Shown here: positions 14,576 through 21,488 of the stretch, piece after piece
Numbering within the stretch: the first letter of the stretch is position 1
Layout: each line of letters begins with the position of its first letter
NCBI GenBank assembly: GCA_004552965.1
Contig: SFMU01000049.1
Span: 1-32,153, forward strand
DNA length: 32,153 nucleotides
Source of the DNA: Bacteroidales bacterium
Lineage (GTDB): Bacteria > Bacteroidota > Bacteroidia > Bacteroidales > UBA932
Direction: 5' to 3'
The notes under the pieces: model-generated
Seen by the model: the letters and a program-made list of their open reading frames with translations, nothing else
Database searches by the model: none
Told to the model about the DNA's origin: nothing
Position numbers and translations under genes: made by a program

Positions 14576-16966
14576 ATGAAGAAGATTATCATTTCAGTCC
14601 TTTCGGCAGCCCTGGTTTTCGCTTCTTGCCAGAAGGAGGCTGCCCTTGTTGAGAACGGTACAAAAACCGTCAGCTTCACCGCCACCACTCCTGGAACCCG
14701 TACATCCTTCGCGCCTAAAGACGGCGACAGCTACCCAGTCCTCTGGACCGGCGACGAGAAGGTTTCGGTAAGTTACAACATGGCTGCTCCGAAAAGCAGC
14801 GGTAACACCCTCGCCGCATCTGCCGACAGCAAGACCGCTACTTTCTCCATCGATATCACCGCAGACACTGATGCTTCGGAACATAACTTCTATGCAGTCT
14901 GCCCTAGTTCGGCACTGCTCGGAGTATCTGCTGATAAAGGTTTCAACGTTCAGGTTCCTCAGAGTCAGGTTCCTGGTGATGGTACATGCGATGAGTCGGC
15001 TCAGGTTATCTTTGCAAATTATTCTTCATCATCCTTCCCAACAAGTGCCACCTTCAATTTCAAGCACATCGTAGCTTACGGTAACCTCTCGATCACTCTT
15101 CCTTCAGGTGTTTCTGAAATATCCAGCATAACTCTTGAGTCTCCTGTTGACATAGCTGGCCGATTCTACTATACTGCCGAGGGGGAAAGTACTGTAAACT
15201 CAGGCTCCAAGGTAATCACCCTCAACACAACCAAGACAAGTGATGTTTTCTTCGCCTGTCTTCCGGCCGACCTCAGTGGCCAGAGTCTCAAGGTGGTCAT
15301 TGCAGCCGGTGGTAACACCTACACAAAAAACATCAGCCTTACTGGCAAGACTCTCAACTTCAAGGAGGGTCACGTTTCAAAGTTCTCTGTTGACATGTCA
15401 GGTGTTTCCGCTGATGCAAAGGTCGTCTACAACCTCGTGACCGACCCTACTACCCTCAAGGAAGGCGACAAGGTCATTATTGCAGCTCAAGATGCAGATG
15501 TTGCCCTCAGTACTACCCAGAACGGCAACAACCGTGCTGCTGCAGACATCACCAAATCCGGCAACACGGTTGTCAATCCTGGTGCTGCAGTCCAGATTCT
15601 TACACTTGAGAAGGGTACACTTGACAACACTTGTGCATTCAACACCGGTGCGGGTTACCTCTATGCCGCGTCTTCGTCATCCAACCATCTGAAGACCCAG
15701 GAATCCCTCGACGCAAACGCTTCATTCAGGATTTCCTATGCAGAAGGTATCACCACCATCATGGCAAAGGGTACAAATTCCCATAACCTCCTGCAGTACA
15801 ACAATAGCTCCTCTATCTTCAGCTGCTATGGTTCCAACCAGAAAGAAGTCGTAATCTATAGCGACGGCAAAGGCACCGGTGCTCAGCTGTTCTCTACCGC
15901 AGTTGACGAAACCCCGATCACTCCTGAGACCCCGACTTTCTCAAGTCTTGCCGAGCTGGTTTCCAAACTCGAACCAACAACTGACGGTACCCCTGTCAAT
16001 GTCACTCTCACAAATGAGAAGATCGTTAGCATCTACACCACAGGTAATTACCGTAACGGAATCTTCCTCCAGGTTGGCGACGAGCAAATTGAAATTTACT
16101 GCAAAAACGTCCCTGCTGAATGGGAAGTCGGAGGAACTGTCAGCGCTACCCTTAAAGAATGCAAGTGGGCATTGTACGGTTCAACCAAAGAACTCTGCCC
16201 AAGCAACTGGAATGACTTCACCTACACAGCCCCTGCCGGCGATACTCCTGCAACTCCGACCTACGCCAGCCTTGCTGATCTCGTTGCTGCTGGTGAACCG
16301 ACAGGAGGGAAAGTTAATGTTACCCTAACAAATGAGGAGATTCTTAGCATCTACACTACCTCAAAAGGCTACCGAAATGGCATTTATCTTCAGGCTGGTG
16401 ACCGGCAAATTGAGATTTATTGCCAGGACGTTCCTGATGAGTGGGTAGAAGGCGGAACCGTTAGCGGCACACTCAAGGAATGTGTGTGGAAGAACTACAA
16501 TGGTACATGGGAACTCTGCCCTACCAACTGGACTGAACTCACCTACACAGCCCCTGCCGGCGGCGGAGATCCTGAACCTCCAACAGGAAATTCAATAAAG
16601 TTCAGTATCAGTGATGGAGATTTTACAGGTGGTGCCTCAGGAAGCGGTTCCGAAATCACATCAACATCCACCCCGATTACAATTACTATGGACAACGGAT
16701 TTGCTGATGGAACTACAGCAGTACGTCTCTATTCGGGATCTTTGCTTACCGTCAGTTCAAATGCAGGTAAGATTTCAAAGATTGAGTTGACAAGTACAGC
16801 AAGTGGAACAAGCAAATACGGACCTTCAAGTCTTGAATTGCAAGACAGTAATGGTTCATCTTCCTACTCAGGGAAAGTTACGACTTGGACGGGCAGTTCT
16901 TCATCCGTAACATTTAAGGCAACTGCTCAATATCGCTTTACTAACATTGTCGTCTATTACGAATGA
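14576..16966 (+). CDS. Fimbrillin-like surface lipoprotein with a tandem ~108-residue repeat
   Basis: The 796-residue product has signal peptide MKKIIISVLSAALVFASC with the lipidated Cys at 18. Residues ~25-280 resemble the fimbrillin (Mfa-like) fold: FTATTPGTRTSF, LWTGDEKVSV, then FNFKHIVAYGNLSITLP. A middle domain (~285-440) precedes two tandem copies of an OB-like module (~455-562 and ~563-670; period 107-108 residues), each with SLA-(E/D)-LV, NVTLTNE, YRNGI(F/Y)LQ, QIEIYC, GGTVS-x-TLKEC and YTAPAG. A Ser/Thr/Gly-rich C-terminal domain ends the protein. The repeats share exact DNA stretches such as ACCTACACAGCCCCTGCCGG. The likely role is an adhesin or surface glycan/protein binder; this is inferred. 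The 3' part uses more A/T-ended codons than the neighbours, which together with the flanking arrays suggests acquisition. Confidence 0.75.
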   Translation: MKKIIISVLSAALVFASCQKEAALVENGTKTVSFTATTPGTRTSFAPKDGDSYPVLWTGDEKVSVSYNMAAPKSSGNTLAASADSKTATFSIDITADTDASEHNFYAVCPSSALLGVSADKGFNVQVPQSQVPGDGTCDESAQVIFANYSSSSFPTSATFNFKHIVAYGNLSITLPSGVSEISSITLESPVDIAGRFYYTAEGESTVNSGSKVITLNTTKTSDVFFACLPADLSGQSLKVVIAAGGNTYTKNISLTGKTLNFKEGHVSKFSVDMSGVSADAKVVYNLVTDPTTLKEGDKVIIAAQDADVALSTTQNGNNRAAADITKSGNTVVNPGAAVQILTLEKGTLDNTCAFNTGAGYLYAASSSSNHLKTQESLDANASFRISYAEGITTIMAKGTNSHNLLQYNNSSSIFSCYGSNQKEVVIYSDGKGTGAQLFSTAVDETPITPETPTFSSLAELVSKLEPTTDGTPVNVTLTNEKIVSIYTTGNYRNGIFLQVGDEQIEIYCKNVPAEWEVGGTVSATLKECKWALYGSTKELCPSNWNDFTYTAPAGDTPATPTYASLADLVAAGEPTGGKVNVTLTNEEILSIYTTSKGYRNGIYLQAGDRQIEIYCQDVPDEWVEGGTVSGTLKECVWKNYNGTWELCPTNWTELTYTAPAGGGDPEPPTGNSIKFSISDGDFTGGASGSGSEITSTSTPITITMDNGFADGTTAVRLYSGSLLTVSSNAGKISKIELTSTASGTSKYGPSSLELQDSNGSSSYSGKVTTWTGSSSSVTFKATAQYRFTNIVVYYE

Positions 16967-17015
16967 ATCAAAGAGCCGATTGGTCTTGCGGCAGAGAGCA
17001 TGAACTATTGATAAC

Positions 17016-17053
17016 AGAGCCGGACCGCGATGGTCCGGCTCTGTTTGTTTTCT
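17016..17053 (+). terminator. Rho-independent terminator of the lipoprotein gene
   Basis: A perfect 11-bp stem AGAGCCGGACC/GGTCCGGCTCT (17016-17026 and 17032-17042) with a 5-nt loop, followed by GTTTGTTTTCT. It lies 50 bp past the stop and just before the right array. Confidence 0.9.
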
Positions 17054-17078
17054 CTTGCAGAGAGCACTTTGACAAAAA

Positions 17079-17211
17079 CGGTTAGAGAGGTTACATGCCA
17101 CAGAGGCCCCTGCAGGGCACAATACCGGTCTAACCGACGAGCTTTTTGCATCGGTTAGCTCACCGACCACTTCCAGAGGCATATGCAGATAGGATAGGCG
17201 GTCTAACCGAT
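17079..17211 (-). repeat. Right array tail: two CGGTTAGA-stem units, inverted
   Basis: Units 17079-17136 and 17150-17211 are inverted near-copies of 13794-13851 and 13719-13780. The 13-bp spacer is the exact complement of the left one. The conserved tail spacer continues to 17270. In the second unit one arm reads ATCGGTTAGC, so the innermost pairs are lost. Confidence 0.85.
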
Positions 17212-17270
17212 TTTGTGGAGAGGCCGAATCAGTCTGATGGCCCGGTCAGGAAACCCAGCATGCGCCCAGC

Positions 17271-17913
17271 CTGCCACGCGGGGTGGCCCCAGAGACCCTT
17301 GTGGTCAAGGATGCCGTGGCAGAGGATCGTCGAATAGACGAAAAGAGACCGGTTTCAGGAAGGTCTGACACGCGGGGATGCCTCACAGATACCTGTGACG
17401 GGGGTGCTCGTGGCAGAAGGCCGATAATTGACCGCACTGACACGCGACCATGCCTCAGAGACCACTGTGGGCAAGGGTGCCGTGGCAGAGACCGGCCGGA
17501 GCACCGGAAAAAGACCGATTTCGGGAAGGCCTGACACGCGGGGATTCCACTGAGGCCCTTGTAGCGGGGGTGGCCGTGGCAGAGGACCGTTATAAGTCCG
17601 TTCTGCCACGCGACCATGGCTCTGGGCACGTGTAACGGGGGTAGTCGTGGCAGAGAGCCGTTTTAAGGGCGGTCTGCCACGCGACCCTGCCACTGAGATA
17701 CCTGTAATGGGGATGACCGTGTCAGGATAGGGCATAATTACCGGAAATGGGCCGATTCGACACCAGCCTGACACGCGAGGTGCCCCCAGAGACCCTTGTG
17801 GGCAGGATGAGCGTGGCAGAGACCGGTCGGAGCACCGGAAAAAGACCGATTTCGGGAAGGCCTGACACGCGGGGATTCCACTGAGGCCATTGTAGCGGGG
17901 GTAGCTGTGGCAG
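17271..17913 (-). repeat. Right array: eight inverted-repeat units of 52 bp (one 51 bp)
   Basis: The units are 17271-17322, 17365-17416, 17437-17488, 17531-17582, 17603-17653 (51 bp), 17674-17725, 17768-17819 and 17862-17913. The spacers are 42, 20, 42, 20, 20, 42 and 42 bp. They run in the opposite orientation to the left units. Several have one mismatched stem position (CTGACACG with CGTGGCAG). The block 17481-17582 is nearly repeated at 17812-17913 (a recent ~100-bp duplication). Confidence 0.9.
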
Positions 17914-17960
17914 AGGAGGACGTTATGACTCAGTTGTTTGGCAGATGGTCCTGTGAAGAA

Positions 17961-18058
17961 GCGGCGGCAGGGTGAGTCTGGCTGGCGTGGTCGTCCGCGA
18001 CCTCGTGAGCGGAAGGGGCCCGCGACTTTAGTCGTGGGAAGGATGGAGTCGGAACTTG
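17961..18058 (-). mobile_element. Truncated inverted copy of the MITE-like array head
   Basis: The reverse complement of this segment matches 14054-14137 closely, including the CCCACGACT/AGTCGCGGG hairpin. It has a small insertion near 17994 and ends within the GTCGGAAC hairpin at 18058, so the distal ~40 bp with one terminal repeat are missing. The shared 14138-14197 head sequence lies at 17914-17960. From 18059 to the next gene (18183) I see only a GCCGAG-aaga-CTCGGC hairpin (18141-18156). Confidence 0.7.
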
Positions 18059-18183
18059 AACCCCAAAGACCGTCAAAAGGCCACAACCAGGACTCCCTAT
18101 CAACCGGAAAGAGCCCGGGCTGAAACCGGTATGGCACACGGCCGAGAAGACTCGGCACGGCACTGGTCAGCCAGTTCTGAAAC

Positions 18184-20073
18184 TCAAATTGCGTCGTAGG
18201 AATAGTTGTAGCGCCTTTCGGGGGCCGAATCACCATTTACGAAAAACTCACGGATGTCATCCGTCTTCTGGATATTGTCAGCCCAGTGGAAATAGAACGA
18301 TGGCTTCCCGGCCATCCCCAAAGCCTCGCGGGGAACGGCAATCTGCATACGGTCGCCCGAGTAGGAATAATCACACTCGCAGACAGTCTTCCAGCCGCCG
18401 TCCCCGCGCACCTTCAGGGTGGTCCTCGACGGGGAGAGCACCTCCATATTCACACAGAAGTCATAGCCCTCCCAGCCTGTCGCCTTGTCCTTGTCCGTGT
18501 CAAGGAAAAGCAGCATCCAGTTGGTATAGTCGAAGTCGATGATGTCGGAAGCTGTCCTGACGTAGAAATAGACATAGTCCCTGTCGTAGGTGACTCGGGA
18601 TTCGACAATATCGTTGCGGCCGGTGAAATTCTCATAACGGACACCTCTCGGAGCGCCCTCACAGAAGCGGGTCCGGAAATCGCCTTCGAAATCGCGGTAG
18701 ACCGGCATCACATCCTCCCAGGCAGAGAAGTCGGAGGCTGACACGTCGATTGTCTTGGCAGGGGAAGCCTTCTGCGGCTCCTTCATCCCCTTGTAGCGGC
18801 GCATGAACGCAGCCAGCTGGTAGTAGAAGTTGTCTGAATATTCAGGATTGTCCTGAGGCTCGATGTCCCTGTTGAACTCCTCGTTGAACTCGTCGACAAA
18901 GTAATATGTCCCCACCTGGACCGGCTCCCCGCGGAACTTCATCCCGGCATTGGCAAGGCTCTCGTCGGCAGGCCAGGCCCCCGCCTTCCACTCGTTCCAT
19001 CCAGTGATGCAGAGCACCGGAGGCTGGATCTCCAGAGCCTTTTCCATCTGCTCGGCAAAGAACAGACCCTTGCCGGTATATTCAGGATCTATCAGATACT
19101 CGTTGTAGACAGGGACACGCGTGGTTGTCGAACTGCCCCCGCTATAGGTCATCGCCTCCCAGATAGGCCCGCCCAGACCCTTCGAGATCGCCATCTGTTC
19201 GAGTTTCCAGCCGTTCTTGTAGGCAGGGTGCGGACCCTTCGGCTCGTCCATGTAACTGTCGAAGAAACGCCACTTCTCCTTTTCGGCAGCAGGAAATGCA
19301 GCCCACATCTGCCTCCATGTGAAAGCTTCGTTGAGGGCGGTGTAGGTCGGATGCTTGTCCGGCGCGAGGATCAGCGGCTTGCCTTCGTAGATGAACCAGC
19401 AGTCGGCATAGAGTCCGTCACGGACATAGCTGTCGTAGTAGCGTTTCATGTAGGAATATGGCATGTTCCCGTTCGGTCCGTCCAGCCCCGCATTGAAGAA
19501 CGGGACCAGTTTCGGAGGATTGTAGCCCTTCGCCCTGAAATCGCAGATCACCTCGAGCAGGGCATTCAGCGCCGGCTTGTTGTATTCATCGAACACATTG
19601 GTAAAGTCCAGGAACAGGAAATCGATTCCGAGCAGGCAGAACAGATTGATGTGCTTCTGGATGACATACTTGTCAGTCGACTGGTAGTAACCAAGTTCCG
19701 GCTTTGCCCAATAGTAGTCGGCGAATTGCCAGTCCGTCCTCTTCGGGTCGATCTGGTTGGACAGGGTGATGTTGTACTCGCTTTCGACGGTGCTTTCGTT
19801 GCGGAGACCACCATGCCAGAGCCAGTAGAACAGTCCCACGTAGTGGTTTTCCCTGATACCGCCGACTTCCGAATATGTCGGGAGAGTGCGGCCCAGGGCA
19901 TCCGTCGCGACCAGGTCGTCGTCGAAACTCGCGATCTGCGGTGAATATGCCTCCACGACTTCCGTCCCCGGATCGGTCGGCTCGGCCGGTGCGGGTTTAT
20001 CTTCAGGTTTCACTTCATTGTGGCATCCGGCGGCCAGGAGCGCGGCCAGGAGATAGATTGCAAAAGTTTTCAT
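18184..20073 (-). CDS. Secreted lipoprotein, glycoside-hydrolase-like (GH71/GH99-like) with C-terminal carbohydrate-binding-type domain
   Basis: The 629-residue product has lipobox LAAGC (C17) and a Pro/Glu-rich linker. The main domain (~55-430) has features of glycosidase-like TIM barrels seen in Bacteroidota: HYVGLFYWLWHGG, QIDPKRTDWQFADYYWAKPELGYY, CLLGIDFLFLDFTN, KLVPFFNAG and ITGWNEWKAGAW. WNEW near an Asp/Glu-rich strand end fits a catalytic region, but I cannot assign the catalytic pair. Residues ~450-629 resemble a CBM9/DOMON beta-sandwich (YDRDYVYFYVRTASD, WMLLFLDTDKDKATGWEGYDF). The substrate is unknown. A -7 box is at 20096-20103. The MATE gene lies 42 bp upstream, so partial read-through from it is possible. 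Confidence 0.65.
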   Translation of the reverse strand: MKTFAIYLLAALLAAGCHNEVKPEDKPAPAEPTDPGTEVVEAYSPQIASFDDDLVATDALGRTLPTYSEVGGIRENHYVGLFYWLWHGGLRNESTVESEYNITLSNQIDPKRTDWQFADYYWAKPELGYYQSTDKYVIQKHINLFCLLGIDFLFLDFTNVFDEYNKPALNALLEVICDFRAKGYNPPKLVPFFNAGLDGPNGNMPYSYMKRYYDSYVRDGLYADCWFIYEGKPLILAPDKHPTYTALNEAFTWRQMWAAFPAAEKEKWRFFDSYMDEPKGPHPAYKNGWKLEQMAISKGLGGPIWEAMTYSGGSSTTTRVPVYNEYLIDPEYTGKGLFFAEQMEKALEIQPPVLCITGWNEWKAGAWPADESLANAGMKFRGEPVQVGTYYFVDEFNEEFNRDIEPQDNPEYSDNFYYQLAAFMRRYKGMKEPQKASPAKTIDVSASDFSAWEDVMPVYRDFEGDFRTRFCEGAPRGVRYENFTGRNDIVESRVTYDRDYVYFYVRTASDIIDFDYTNWMLLFLDTDKDKATGWEGYDFCVNMEVLSPSRTTLKVRGDGGWKTVCECDYSYSGDRMQIAVPREALGMAGKPSFYFHWADNIQKTDDIREFFVNGDSAPERRYNYSYDAI

Positions 20074-20095
20074 CAGTTTCAGTATCCAGTATTTA

Positions 20096-20103
20096 CAAAT
20101 ATA
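20096..20103 (-). promoter_or_regulatory. -7 element before the secreted glycosidase-like gene
   Basis: TATATTTG on the minus strand is an exact match to TAnnTTTG, 22 bp before the start. No -33 TTTG is seen at the right distance. Confidence 0.4.
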
Positions 20104-20115
20104 AAGAAAAACCTG

Positions 20116-21456
20116 CTATTCCCCCATCGTCCGAAGACCATGGACGGCAAGCGGGACGACAAGAACCAGCGAGCAGACATCCGACACGCTCTGCGCAAGT
20201 ATCAGCCCATCAAGGCCATAGAAGAACGTGCCCACAAGAACGGCCGGGATCAGGAAGAGTCCCTGACGGGCTAGGGCCACGATCACCGCGGGGACAGTCT
20301 GGCGGGTGGTCTGCAGGAACATATTCGTCATTATGACAGGCGCAAGCGCAGGGAAAGTGGCGCACTGCCACCGCAAGGCGAGAGTTCCGACCCGGATGAC
20401 TTCAGCATCATCAGCCCTGAATATTCCGATGATCTGCGGAGCGAAAACAAGCCCCAGTACTGCAATTGCCAGGCAATAGACCAGGCCCGACAGGGTCGAA
20501 AACCGGAAGCCCTTTCGGACCCTGCCGAAAGCCTGGGCTCCGAAGTTGAAACCGCAGACCGGCTGGAAGCCTTGCCCGAATCCGATGATGATGGCAAGGG
20601 CGAAGCCGACCACCCTTCCGACAATCGAGAAGGCCGCAACCGAACTGTCCCCGTAGAGGCTCGCACAGAGGTTGAGGCACATCGTAGAGACCGCCATCAG
20701 TCCCTGGCGGAAAAGTGACGGGAGGCCTCCCGCCGTGATTTCTTTCAGTATGGAAGAGCTGAGCCTGAATTCCTTGAGATGGATTCCGACGCCTCCCGAG
20801 AGGAAGGACATCTTCAGCATGATCCCGAAACAGACTGCCTGCGAGATGAAGGTGGCGAGACCGGCGCCACTGACTCCCATCCCGAGTCCGAAGATGAAAA
20901 CCGGGTCCAGAACGATGTTCAGCAGGGCTCCGGAGAGTATGCCGACCATCGCCAGGGACGCGTTTCCCTGAAGCCTCATCTGGTTGTTGAGCACGAAACT
21001 TCCCGAGATGAACGGGGCTCCGAGCAGGATGTAGATGAAATACGGACGGGCGTACGGGAGAATTGTCCCGGTGGAGCCCATCGCCATCAGCACGGGATCG
21101 CAGAACAGAAGCCCCAGGATGGCTGCCACGGCAATCACGGCCATCGAATATACCAGCCCGCTGACGGCCATGGTTGTGGCATTTCCCGGCTGCCTCGCTC
21201 CCAGCTGGCGGGAGATGTAGTTCCCGGAACCGTGACCGAAGAAGAAGGAGACAGCCTGAATCAGAGACATGAAAGGGAACACGACTCCGAGCGCGGCCGT
21301 GGACTGGGTGTTGGTCTGCCCGATAAAGAAGGTGTCGGCGAGGTTGTACAGATTGGTGACCAGCATGCTGAGAATTGTCGGAACAGCCATCTCGAGAATC
21401 AGTCTCGGGACGGGTTCTGTCGTCATTCTCAGGTATTTAGCATCCTGCTCCGTCAT
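20116..21456 (-). CDS. MATE family efflux transporter
   Basis: This 446-residue inner-membrane protein with about 12 helices belongs to the MATE family of Na+- or H+-coupled exporters. Visible signatures are ILEMAVPTILSMLVTNLYNLADTFFIGQ at the N-terminus, then LNNQMRLQGNASLAMVGILSGALLNIVLDPVFIFGLGMGVSGAGLAT, and its counterpart in the second half, VGFALAIIIGFGQGFQPVCGFNFGAQ. The substrate cannot be read from sequence. It starts 32 bp after the YfhO stop on the same strand and is probably the last gene of the GH20-GT-YfhO operon. Confidence 0.93.
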   Translation of the reverse strand: MTEQDAKYLRMTTEPVPRLILEMAVPTILSMLVTNLYNLADTFFIGQTNTQSTAALGVVFPFMSLIQAVSFFFGHGSGNYISRQLGARQPGNATTMAVSGLVYSMAVIAVAAILGLLFCDPVLMAMGSTGTILPYARPYFIYILLGAPFISGSFVLNNQMRLQGNASLAMVGILSGALLNIVLDPVFIFGLGMGVSGAGLATFISQAVCFGIMLKMSFLSGGVGIHLKEFRLSSSILKEITAGGLPSLFRQGLMAVSTMCLNLCASLYGDSSVAAFSIVGRVVGFALAIIIGFGQGFQPVCGFNFGAQAFGRVRKGFRFSTLSGLVYCLAIAVLGLVFAPQIIGIFRADDAEVIRVGTLALRWQCATFPALAPVIMTNMFLQTTRQTVPAVIVALARQGLFLIPAVLVGTFFYGLDGLILAQSVSDVCSLVLVVPLAVHGLRTMGE

Positions 21457-21488
21457 ATTCAGCCCAATGCCTCCTGCAACCTTTGCAG

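Noticed and set aside
13111..17913. Covariation at stem position 4 of the 52-bp units as proof of RNA structure
   Set aside because: C/G, A/T and T/G pairs occur, but about seven of 17 units have a mismatch there (C with T, or A with G). One variable position with that many mismatches is not evidence; only the whole-stem swap supports pairing.
17355..18236. 293-codon minus-strand frame across the right array
   Set aside because: It runs through array units, the MITE-like copy and into the downstream gene's 3' end; it reads the same repeats in a different frame.
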